From the NCBI GenBank assembly GCA_029884035.1, contig JAOUIM010000168.1, positions 1 to 7,468 on the forward strand: a stretch of DNA of 7,468 bases. The letters run 5' to 3'. The DNA comes from Aquincola sp. GTDB taxonomy: Bacteria > Pseudomonadota > Gammaproteobacteria > Burkholderiales > Burkholderiaceae_C. The translations under genes and the position numbers were made by a program. Below are positions 1 to 6,039 of the stretch, piece by piece. The notes under the pieces are model-generated. The model was not told the origin of the DNA and ran no database searches. It saw only the letters and a list, made by a program, of their open reading frames with translations. The first letter of the stretch is position 1; each line of letters starts with the position of its first letter.

Positions 1-1606
1 CGACCTCGACCTGTGCACACGCTGCAACGCCTGCATCGCGGTATGCCCCGAAGGCGCGATCGACTTCAGTTACCGCGTCGACCTGGCACGCTGCAAGAGC
101 CATCGTGCCTGCGTGGCGGCCTGCGATGCGGCCGGCGCGATCGACTTCGAGCGTGCCGCGCGCGAAACGACGGAGAACTTCGACACCGTGCTCGACCTGC
201 GCGCCGCACCGGCCTTCACGCAGCATGCGCCGCCGCAGGGCTACTTCCATGTCGGCAGCCATGACGAGCGCGCACTGTTCGACGCGGTGCTCGAGCTGCG
301 CGATCTGGTGGGCGAGTTCGACAAGCCGAAGTTCTTCCACTACAAGCCCAAGCTGTGCGCGCACAGCCGCAACGAGCAGATCGGCTGCACCGCCTGCATC
401 GACGTGTGCTCGGCGCGCGCAATCCGCAGCGACGCGACGCTCAAGGGCAAGGCGGCCGCTAAAATCCGAGGGCCCACGCCAGCCGCACCGACCGCCGGCG
501 GCCAGGGCGGCGGCATCGTCGTCGAGCCGCACCTGTGTGTCGGCTGCGGTGCGTGCACCACGGTGTGCCCGAGCGGCGCGCTGGCGTACGCGACGCCGAA
601 CACGGTCGACCACGGCAAGCGGCTGCGCACGGTGCTCACTGCCTATCGGCACGCGGGCGGCCGCGATGCGGCCTTGCTCGTGCACAGCCATGGCAGGGGT
701 GCGCAGTTGATCGAGGAGCTCGGCCGCGCCGCGCGGGTGGACGCCGGTGTGCGCGGCGTGCCGGCACGCGTGATCCCGCTGGCGGTGTGGCACACCGCCA
801 GCGTGGGGCTGGACCTGTGGCTGTCGGCAGTCGCGCTGGGAGCCAACCAGGTCTGGGTGCTGTCGACCGACGAGGATGCGCCGGAGTACCGGCTCGCGCT
901 GGCCGAGCAGATGGCCATCGGCCAGGCCATGCTCGCTGGTCTCGGTTTCGGTGGCACCCACTTCAGGCTGATCGAGGCGCGTGATGCGCGCGACCTCGCC
1001 ACCCTGGACAGCGCGCTGCAGTCACCGCCTGCGCAAGGCGTTTCGCGGCCGGCGTCGCTGTCGCCGCAGGCCGACAAGCGAGCGACGCTCGACCTCGCGC
1101 TGGATCACCTGATCGGCGTGGCGCCGACGCAGCCGCTGCCCGAGGCGATCGCGCTGCCCAGGGCCGGTGCGCCGCTGGGCACGCTGATCGTGGACGCCGA
1201 CAGGTGCACGCTGTGCCTGTCATGCGTCGGTGCGTGCCCGGAATCGGCTCTGGCCGACAACCCCGACAAGCCGCAGCTGCGCTTCGTCGAGAAGAACTGC
1301 GTGCAGTGCGGGCTGTGCGCCAAGACCTGCCCCGAGGACGCGATCCGGCTCGAGCCGCGCCTGTGGCTGGCCGAGGGGGGCAAGGCGCGCAAGGCGACGC
1401 GCGTGCTGAACGAATCCGAGCCCTACCACTGCATCAAGTGCGGCAAGCCGTTCGCCACCTTGAAGGGGATCGAGGCGATGATCAGCAAGGTCGGCAGCCA
1501 CGCGGCGTTCGCCGGCGACGCGGCCCAGCGACTGCGCATGTGCAGCGACTGCCGTGTGGTCGACATCTTCAGCAACACGAACGAAGTCAAGATCACGGAC
1601 CTTTGA
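1..1606 (+). CDS. Multi-[4Fe-4S] ferredoxin-like protein of the formate dehydrogenase locus (5' end missing)
   Basis: Reading from base 2 gives 534 open residues to the TGA at 1604-1606; the start lies left of the window. Seen directly, numbering from the first visible residue: a C5-x2-C-x2-C-x3-C15-P motif; a second, altered motif C31-x2-H34-x2-C37-x3-C41; C119-x9-C129-x2-C-x3-C136; complete motifs at C179-C189, C402-C412 and C433-C443; and a C-terminal pair of CxxC motifs (C477/C480 and C514/C517) resembling a rubredoxin-like or zinc-ribbon knuckle. Up to six Fe-S clusters are possible. No signal peptide or membrane segment is visible, so it is probably cytoplasmic. Residues about 197-400 form a cysteine-free alpha/beta-looking region, which I do not recognise firmly, and a Gly/Ala/Pro-rich linker lies near residues 148-170. 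Proteins of this kind accompany periplasmic formate dehydrogenases in beta- and gammaproteobacteria; electron transfer to or from the enzyme, or a role in its maturation, is inference. It is followed after one base by the chaperone gene, so the two are almost certainly co-transcribed. Confidence 0.88.
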   Translation, partial: DLDLCTRCNACIAVCPEGAIDFSYRVDLARCKSHRACVAACDAAGAIDFERAARETTENFDTVLDLRAAPAFTQHAPPQGYFHVGSHDERALFDAVLELRDLVGEFDKPKFFHYKPKLCAHSRNEQIGCTACIDVCSARAIRSDATLKGKAAAKIRGPTPAAPTAGGQGGGIVVEPHLCVGCGACTTVCPSGALAYATPNTVDHGKRLRTVLTAYRHAGGRDAALLVHSHGRGAQLIEELGRAARVDAGVRGVPARVIPLAVWHTASVGLDLWLSAVALGANQVWVLSTDEDAPEYRLALAEQMAIGQAMLAGLGFGGTHFRLIEARDARDLATLDSALQSPPAQGVSRPASLSPQADKRATLDLALDHLIGVAPTQPLPEAIALPRAGAPLGTLIVDADRCTLCLSCVGACPESALADNPDKPQLRFVEKNCVQCGLCAKTCPEDAIRLEPRLWLAEGGKARKATRVLNESEPYHCIKCGKPFATLKGIEAMISKVGSHAAFAGDAAQRLRMCSDCRVVDIFSNTNEVKITDL

Positions 1607-1607
1607 C

Positions 1608-2243
1608 ATGAAGAGCGCCGATCTCCGAGCCTTGTCCTTCGCCACCGCCGACGACAGCGAGGAAATCGCGCGCGCCGAGCTCTACGGGCTGCTGTCACGG
1701 CTGTGGATCGCGGCGCCCGACGCGGAATTGCTCGGCCAGTTCGGTGTTGCCGTCACCGAGGCGCCGCAGCCCGGCGGCTATCTCGAGCTGCCTTGGCAGG
1801 CGCTTGTCGGCGCGATGCGCGCGACGACGCCACAGGCGGCTGCCGACGAGTACGAGGCCCTGTTCGGCGGCGTCGGCAAGCCCGAGATCCTCCTGTACGG
1901 CTCGTTCTACCTCAGTGGCTTCCTCAACGAGAAGCCGCTGGCCGCTCTGCGCACCGACCTGGCCGTGATTGGCCTGGCGCGCGACGAATCGCGCGGCGAG
2001 ACCGAGGACCACGTCGCCTACGGGTTCGAGGTCATGCGCTACCTGATCGCCGGCGACGACGCCGCGGCGTGCAACCTGGAGCAGCAGCGCAAGTTCTTCC
2101 GCGCCCACCTGCAGCCCTGGGTCGAGAAGCTGGCCGACGCCGTCGAGGCCCATCCGCGCGCGCAGGTGTGGCGCGAGGTGGCCGCTTTCACGCGCGCGTT
2201 CATGCAGGTCGAGACGCAGGGGTTCGACATGCTCGAGGCGTGA
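1608..2243 (+). CDS. TorD/DmsD-family molecular chaperone for formate dehydrogenase
   Basis: A 211-residue, probably all-helical cytoplasmic protein, the usual size for the TorD family (redox enzyme maturation proteins that bind Tat signals of molybdoenzymes and assist cofactor insertion). Family marks seen: an N-terminal helix with ARAELYGLLSRLW (residues 21-33), an E-Y-E-A-L-F-G-G segment at 81-88 matching the family's acidic-aromatic-LF stretch, and the diagnostic E-x-E-D-H at 131-135 followed by a helix with FEVMRYL. The start is the ATG one base after the ferredoxin stop; a longer reading from 1554 would overlap that gene and add a low-complexity Ser/Arg/Thr extension foreign to the family. 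The Shine-Dalgarno sequence is weak (ACGGAC), which suggests translational coupling to the upstream gene. The likely client is the alpha subunit at 6040, although it lies on the far side of the two-component system. The family assignment is secure; the client is inferred from neighbourhood. No sequence anomaly is seen. Confidence 0.9.
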   Translation: MKSADLRALSFATADDSEEIARAELYGLLSRLWIAAPDAELLGQFGVAVTEAPQPGGYLELPWQALVGAMRATTPQAAADEYEALFGGVGKPEILLYGSFYLSGFLNEKPLAALRTDLAVIGLARDESRGETEDHVAYGFEVMRYLIAGDDAAACNLEQQRKFFRAHLQPWVEKLADAVEAHPRAQVWREVAAFTRAFMQVETQGFDMLEA

Positions 2244-2252
2244 AGCGGGCGC
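2244..2252. other. Tail-to-tail junction with only 9 bases between stop codons
   Basis: The chaperone TGA (2241-2243, +) and the kinase TGA (complement of 2253-2255, -) face each other across nine bases. I see no stem-loop with a T-run on either strand in or next to this gap, so transcripts from both sides probably overlap, or terminate by Rho. Confidence 0.8.
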
Positions 2253-4217
2253 TCAGGTCCGCAGGCGCAGCGTGAACCGGGCACCGCATGCGCCATCGTC
2301 ACGGTCCGCGGCAAACAGTTCGCCGCCGTAACGCTCGACGATGCTGCGGCTGATCCACAGCCCCAGCCCGGTGCCGTCCTTCTTGCGCGTGACGAAGGGT
2401 TTGAACAGGTCACGAAGCAGCTCGGGCCCGAGGCCCGGGCCGGTGTCGGTGACGGTGATTTCGATGTCTGCGTACTGCGTGTCGCGCGAGGCGAGATCGA
2501 TGCGCCCACCGCCGGGCATCGCGTCGATCGCGTTGACGAGCAGGTTGACGAGCACCTGCTGCAGTTCCTGCCGGTTGAGCATCGGTCGCCGCGTCGCGGC
2601 GAGCCGTCGATCGAGCGTGATCTGCGTCTTGGCCAGCAGGTGGCCCACCAGCACCAGGCAGTCGTCGACGACGCGCGCGGTGTCGACCGCCTCGACATAG
2701 CCCGCGAATTCGGTGGGCCGTGCGAACTGCAGCAGCTTCGTGACGATCAGTCGCATCCGCTCGACCTGCTCGTCGAGCAGTTCGAATTCTTGGCGCACGT
2801 GCTGGCTGTCCGCGCCAAGCAACTCGCGCACGAGGTCCAGGTTGCCCTGGATCACCGCAATCGGGTTGTTCACCTCGTGCGCGATGCTGGCGGTGAGCTG
2901 GCCGATGGCGGCGAGTTTCTCCGATTGCACGAGTTGCTGCTGCGCTTCGGCGAGCTCGCGCGTGCGCGCCGCGACCTTTGCGTCGAGCTCACGCGTGTGC
3001 GCATCGACGGTGTCGAGCAGGCGGTCGAGGTGGCCGGCGAGCTGCCCGATCTCGTCGCCGCTGCCGGTGGTCCCCGCGCGCGCGCTGCGGTCGCCGGCCT
3101 CGACGCGCCGCACCGTCTCGGCCATGCGTTCGAGCGGCGCGAAGATGCTGCGCGCCAGCCGCAGCGAGAGCAGCGCGGCGGCGGCCATCATCCCCACCAG
3201 CAGCAGGCCGATGGCCAGCAGCATGCCGTACTTGACCCAGGTGAACGGACGTTCGAGGTAGCCGACGTACAGCATGCCCACGCGCTGGCCGCCGCCGTCG
3301 ACCAGCGGCTGGTAGCCCGACACGTACCAGTCGTTGACGACGAAGGCGCGCCCGAGCCAGGGTGTCCCGGTTCCCAGCACCTGTTCGCGTACTTGCTGCG
3401 ACACGCGCGTGCCGATCGCGCGGCTGCCGTCGGTGCGGTTTTCGTCGCCGACGAACAGGCGAACGTTGGTCGAGATCCGCACGTCGTCGAGGAACAGCGT
3501 GGCGGTGCCGCGGCTGCCGAAGGGCAGCGAGCCCTCGGGGTAGACGATCGAGTTGATGTGGTCGATGAACGCGAGATTGCGGTTGAGCAGCACGCCCGCA
3601 TGCACGGTGCCGATCGGGCGCCCGTCGTCGCCCTGCACCGCGGCGCGGGCAACCAGGACCATCGCGCGGTCCTCCCGATCGCGGTCGCTGGGCGCGGCAT
3701 TGCGCGTAGCCACCAGCGGTACCGGGACGCGGGTCGCCAGCGTGGGCGCCAGCCGCGCCCACTGCTCGGGGCTCAGCAATTCGACGCTGGCCCGGGTCGG
3801 CCGCACAGGCAGCGGCGAGCCGGCGGGCGAGCCCTTGCTCTCGGCAAGGCCTTCGGTGCTGGCGATCAGGCGGCCATCCCGATCGCGAAACTCGAAGAAG
3901 TCCAGCTGTTCACGGGACTTGTAGTCCAGCAGCAGGGCCGCGAGACGGCCCCTGTCGGCGAGCTCGCGCCGCAGCCCATGCGATTCGGCCACCATCGAGG
4001 CACTTGCGCCGACCTCGCCGAGCACGCGCTCGAAGTAGCCGTTGGCCACCGCGAGATCGGAGCGCACCTTGGTGACGAGCAGGCGGTCGAACGCGGCGTT
4101 GGCCCACAGCAGCATCACGATGCCCACCAGCGGCAGTGCCACCACGAGGGGCAGCAACACCATCGCCAGCAGCTTGCCGCGGATCGGCAGCCGCGCAAAC
4201 CAGTTCAGAAGGCGCAT
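2253..4217 (-). CDS. Membrane-bound sensor histidine kinase with periplasmic Cache-type sensor domain
   Basis: 654 residues. Domain order seen: short cytoplasmic basic leader; transmembrane segment at about 16-38; a periplasmic region of about 290 residues; a second transmembrane segment at about 331-352; a HAMP-like linker ending in a coiled coil (about 353-430); a dimerisation helix with the phosphoacceptor His447 in an IAHEVNNPIAVIQGN context; and a GHKL ATPase domain with N-box Asn562, G1 DTGPGLG at 591-597, F-box around LFKPFVT (604-610) and G2 GTGLGLW at 615-621. All catalytic boxes are intact. The distal periplasmic part (GTRVSQQV, then a FVVNDWYVSGYQPL stretch and GMLYVGYL before the second membrane segment) looks like the Cache_3-Cache_2 type, which often senses small carboxylates. 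The gene follows the response regulator by 31 bases in the same direction, so it forms an operon with it. The ATG has no strong Shine-Dalgarno sequence, but there is no in-frame alternative just upstream. It probably phosphorylates that regulator. Formate or a related acid as signal is inference from context. Confidence 0.93.
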   Translation of the reverse strand: MRLLNWFARLPIRGKLLAMVLLPLVVALPLVGIVMLLWANAAFDRLLVTKVRSDLAVANGYFERVLGEVGASASMVAESHGLRRELADRGRLAALLLDYKSREQLDFFEFRDRDGRLIASTEGLAESKGSPAGSPLPVRPTRASVELLSPEQWARLAPTLATRVPVPLVATRNAAPSDRDREDRAMVLVARAAVQGDDGRPIGTVHAGVLLNRNLAFIDHINSIVYPEGSLPFGSRGTATLFLDDVRISTNVRLFVGDENRTDGSRAIGTRVSQQVREQVLGTGTPWLGRAFVVNDWYVSGYQPLVDGGGQRVGMLYVGYLERPFTWVKYGMLLAIGLLLVGMMAAAALLSLRLARSIFAPLERMAETVRRVEAGDRSARAGTTGSGDEIGQLAGHLDRLLDTVDAHTRELDAKVAARTRELAEAQQQLVQSEKLAAIGQLTASIAHEVNNPIAVIQGNLDLVRELLGADSQHVRQEFELLDEQVERMRLIVTKLLQFARPTEFAGYVEAVDTARVVDDCLVLVGHLLAKTQITLDRRLAATRRPMLNRQELQQVLVNLLVNAIDAMPGGGRIDLASRDTQYADIEITVTDTGPGLGPELLRDLFKPFVTRKKDGTGLGLWISRSIVERYGGELFAADRDDGACGARFTLRLRT

Positions 4218-4248
4218 GCGAGGCGTGGCAAGGCTGCGGCGCGTACGG

Positions 4249-5604
4249 TCACTGCCCTGCCCATTCGGCGACGCGGCGCTCCAGCGTGCGGCGCGAGATG
4301 CCCAGCAACTGCGCGGCGCGCGACTTGTCGCCCCCCACCGTGTCGAGCACGGCCTGGATGTGTAGCTTCTCGAGCGTGTGCAGATCGGTGGGCAGCGCGG
4401 TGCGCGCGCCGGCCACCTGGGGTGCCAGGCCGGGGTACAGCGCCGAGACGTTGATCGCGCCCAGGATCAGCGATCGCTCGATCAGGTTGCGAAGTTCCCG
4501 CACGTTGCCGGGCCAGTCGTACTGCGCCAGGTAGTCCAGTTCGTCGACCGTGATGTCGATCGGCTCGACGCCGAGCTGCGGCGCGAGCGTTGCGATGAAA
4601 TGCTCGACCAGATCGGGGATGTCCTCCTTGTGCGAGCGCAATGGTGGCAGTGCGATCTCCACGACCTGCAGGCGGTAGTAGAGATCGGCGCGGAAGCGGC
4701 CGCGCGTGACATCATCGGCGAGCCGGCGGCTGCTGGCGGCGACGATGCGCACGTCCACCGGGATGCGCTGCTCGCCGCCGACCGGCCTGACTGCTTGCTC
4801 GTCGAGAACGCGCAGCAGCGCCGCCTGCACCGGCAGCGGCAACTCGCCCACCTCGTCGAGGAACAGGGTGCCGCCCTGCGCATAGACCAGCAGGCCGTCG
4901 CGGCCGCGCTCGCCCGCTGCGCCAAGCAGTTCGGACTCGAGGGTCGCGGGAGCAGCGCTCGCGCAGTGCAGCGGCACGAACGGGCCCGGGCGCTCGCTGA
5001 GCCGGTGCAGCCCCAGCGCGGCCAGTTCCTTGCCGGTGCCGGATTCGCCCGTCAGCAGGACGTTGCTCGGCGCGTCGGCGGCGCGCTGCAAAGCCTCGCG
5101 CAACGCGCTGACCGCGGCCGAACGTCCCACCAGGCCGTCGGCCGCCGGCGTGCGCTGCCGCAGCGCACGCCGAAGCAGCCAGTTCTCGCGCTTCAGACGT
5201 GCGCGCTCGAGGCTCTTCTCGAGCGCGTTGAGGATCTGCGTGACCCGAAACGGTTTGAGGATGAAGTCGCTCGCCCCGGCGCGCAGTGCCTCGATCGCGG
5301 TCTCGAGATCGGCGAACGCGGTGATCAGTACCACTTCGCTGGCCACACCGGCCTCGCGCAGCTCGCGCAACCAGGCGATCCCGCTCTTGCCGGGCAGCGC
5401 GATGTCGAGAACGACCAGGTCGAAACGGTGCCGGCGCAACAGGTCGTCGGCCTCCTCGGCGCTGCCCGCCGTGGCCACGTGGCCAACCCGGCTCGCGAGG
5501 GTGCGCTCCAGGAAGTGGCGCATGCCGGCCTCGTCATCGACCACCAGCACGGCAGCCAACGGCCAGCGCGGCGCGGTGCTCAGCGGGGCCTTGGTCTGGG
5601 ACAT
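4249..5604 (-). CDS. NtrC-type response regulator (receiver, AAA+, Fis-type HTH) lacking the GAFTGA loop
   Basis: 451 residues from the ATG at 5604. The receiver domain (about 17-130) has the acidic pair D23/D24, phosphoacceptor D67, T95 and K117, all intact. The AAA+ domain (about 159-385) has Walker A GESGTGK at 186-192, Walker B LFLDE at 247-251, an RADLYYRL segment with candidate arginine finger, and WPGNVRELRN of the sensor II region. A Fis-type helix-turn-helix occupies about 408-451 (KSRAAQLLGISRRTLERR). Oddity: between ESELLG (223-228) and GGTLFLDE the usual insertion carrying GAFTGA is replaced by a shorter 15-residue stretch rich in Gly, Arg and Ala, without GAFTGA. That loop contacts sigma-54 in family members, so this protein probably does not activate sigma-54 promoters; Rhodobacter capsulatus NtrC is a known precedent. 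A longer reading to 5916 would run antisense through the divergent small gene and is rejected. No good Shine-Dalgarno precedes the ATG. Co-directional with the kinase 31 bases downstream; probable regulator of the divergent formate dehydrogenase genes. Confidence 0.92.
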   Translation of the reverse strand: MSQTKAPLSTAPRWPLAAVLVVDDEAGMRHFLERTLASRVGHVATAGSAEEADDLLRRHRFDLVVLDIALPGKSGIAWLRELREAGVASEVVLITAFADLETAIEALRAGASDFILKPFRVTQILNALEKSLERARLKRENWLLRRALRQRTPAADGLVGRSAAVSALREALQRAADAPSNVLLTGESGTGKELAALGLHRLSERPGPFVPLHCASAAPATLESELLGAAGERGRDGLLVYAQGGTLFLDEVGELPLPVQAALLRVLDEQAVRPVGGEQRIPVDVRIVAASSRRLADDVTRGRFRADLYYRLQVVEIALPPLRSHKEDIPDLVEHFIATLAPQLGVEPIDITVDELDYLAQYDWPGNVRELRNLIERSLILGAINVSALYPGLAPQVAGARTALPTDLHTLEKLHIQAVLDTVGGDKSRAAQLLGISRRTLERRVAEWAGQ

Positions 5605-5644
5605 GGAGCCATTGTCACCGCCGCGCACAAGCCCGGTGCCGGCG

Positions 5645-5666
5645 CGACAAGTTGTCGTAACCCGAC
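5645..5666. promoter_or_regulatory. Candidate operator: alternating CGAC / GTCG half-sites at 9-base spacing
   Basis: Seen directly: CGAC at 5645-5648, five bases, GTCG at 5654-5657, five bases, CGAC at 5663-5666. The first two form a perfect 13-base dyad (CGACAAGTTGTCG, 6-base arms around one central G); the second and third form another dyad with a 5-base centre. It lies 41-62 bases upstream of the regulator ATG and about 117-138 bases upstream of the small Tat-protein ATG, a sensible place for shared or autoregulatory control. Binding by the neighbouring NtrC-type regulator is inference. Confidence 0.45.
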
Positions 5667-5681
5667 TGGTAATGGCCCTGA

Positions 5682-5710
5682 TTGTTCGGGCTGTGCCGGT
5701 AAAGGGTAAT
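5682..5710 (+). promoter_or_regulatory. Weak candidate sigma-70-type promoter toward the formate dehydrogenase genes
   Basis: TTGTTC at 5682-5687 and GGTAAT at 5705-5710 are separated by 17 bases. The matches to the consensus hexamers are only 3/6 and 4/6, so on its own this is weak; an activator-dependent promoter would be expected to look like this. It would give a leader of roughly 65 bases before the ATG at 5783. Confidence 0.25.
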
Positions 5711-5722
5711 CGCGGAGGTCCT

Positions 5723-5738
5723 ATGCAATGACCTGCAT
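5723..5738. repeat. Short inverted repeat ATGCA-N6-TGCAT
   Basis: ATGCA at 5723-5727 and its reverse complement TGCAT at 5734-5738 flank six bases. It lies 45 bases upstream of the small Tat-protein ATG, downstream of the weak candidate promoter, so it could be an operator in the leader. Five-base arms can arise by chance. Confidence 0.3.
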
Positions 5739-5769
5739 GGGCGCGTGTTCGTACCCGCCAGTCCTGTCC

Positions 5770-5780
5770 GGAGGTGATCC
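5770..5780 (+). promoter_or_regulatory. Near-ideal extended Shine-Dalgarno sequence fixing the start of the small Tat protein
   Basis: GGAGGTGATCC is an 11-base match to the complement of the usual bacterial 16S rRNA 3' end (GGATCACCTCC). The GGAGG core ends 8 bases before the ATG at 5783. This selects that ATG over the in-frame GTG at 5774, which lies inside the Shine-Dalgarno sequence itself. Confidence 0.85.
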
Positions 5781-5782
5781 AG

Positions 5783-5992
5783 ATGACCGACAAGCAGACC
5801 CCCTCGTTGAATCGGCGCCGCATGTTCGCGGCTGGCGGTACCGTGGGCGCCCTCGCGGCGGCGGCCGCAGTGCTGCCGATGTCGAAACAGGCGGCACCGC
5901 CCGAGCCCGTTGCCAAGCCCGCGCCCGAGAAAGGTGGCGGCTACCAGCTCACGGAGCACGTGCAGCAGTACTACAACACGGCACGGGTCTGA
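5783..5992 (+). CDS. fdhX: Small Tat-signal protein of the formate dehydrogenase region (FdhX-like)
   Basis: 69 residues. Seen: an N-terminal twin-arginine signal with N-R-R-R-M-F at 10-15, an Ala/Gly/Val-rich hydrophobic stretch (about 16-35), a Pro/Lys-rich linker, then a short C-terminal segment Y54-x2-T57-x-H59-V60-x2-Y63-Y64. This matches my recollection of the family described as 'formate dehydrogenase region TAT target', proteins of about 70 residues or fewer with a conserved Y-x-x-[TS]-x-H-[IV]-x-x-[YF]-Y tail. The second motif position is Q55, where a basic residue is more usual. The start is set by the extended Shine-Dalgarno sequence at 5770-5780. It is followed after 47 bases by the alpha-subunit gene in the same direction, the standard arrangement. 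Its molecular function is not established: the protein may be exported as a small subunit, or stay membrane-anchored by its signal. The name fdhX follows usage in Shewanella loci and rests on position and motif. Confidence 0.88.
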   Translation: MTDKQTPSLNRRRMFAAGGTVGALAAAAAVLPMSKQAAPPEPVAKPAPEKGGGYQLTEHVQQYYNTARV

Positions 5993-6028
5993 GGCGCGAG
6001 CCCGACCCCACCCTCTCGAATCCGTCCC

Positions 6029-6034
6029 GAGGAG
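6029..6034 (+). promoter_or_regulatory. Shine-Dalgarno sequence of the alpha-subunit gene
   Basis: GAGGAG ends 5 bases before the ATG at 6040. It supports this start over the internal Met33 codon at 6136, which has no comparable purine tract before it. Confidence 0.65.
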
Positions 6035-6039
6035 TTCCC

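Larger units (their letters stand above)
5605..5782. promoter_or_regulatory. Divergent control region between the two-component operon and the formate dehydrogenase genes
   Basis: These 178 bases separate the regulator start (leftward) from the small Tat-protein start (rightward) and contain no credible gene. They must hold promoters for both directions. Visible elements are an array of CGAC/GTCG half-sites, a further TTGTC half-site at 5612-5616, an inverted repeat near 5723 and a strong ribosome-binding site at the right end. No convincing sigma-54 (-24/-12) promoter and no FNR-type TTGAT-N4-ATCAA box was found on either strand by eye. Confidence 0.7.

Noticed and set aside
1554..1607. Upstream start for the TorD-like chaperone at 1554
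   Set aside because: It would overlap the end of the polyferredoxin gene and add a Ser/Arg/Thr-rich extension that is just the out-of-frame reading of that gene.
2640..4454. 604-residue open frame on + opposite the histidine kinase
   Set aside because: Its composition is low-complexity (Arg, Ala, Gln, His, Val rich) and it is exactly antisense to a kinase with all catalytic motifs. High GC content produces long stop-free antisense frames.
5620..5642. Sigma-54-like GGCAC-N5-TTG on the minus strand upstream of the regulator
   Set aside because: The essential GC at -12 is replaced by GT, and transcription would begin only about 10 bases before the regulator ATG. The local regulator also lacks GAFTGA.
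4378..5709. 443-residue open frame on + opposite the response regulator
   Set aside because: It is antisense to a regulator with intact receiver, AAA+ and HTH motifs; it has no domain signature and unnatural composition.
5774..5782. GTG start at 5774 for the small Tat protein
   Set aside because: The GTG is part of the GGAGGTGATCC Shine-Dalgarno sequence, and the ATG at 5783 is ideally spaced behind it.
5605..5916. N-terminal extension of the response regulator up to 5916
   Set aside because: The extra 104 residues would be antisense to the small Tat protein, span the divergent promoter region and add no domain; the receiver domain begins normally a few residues after Met at 5604.
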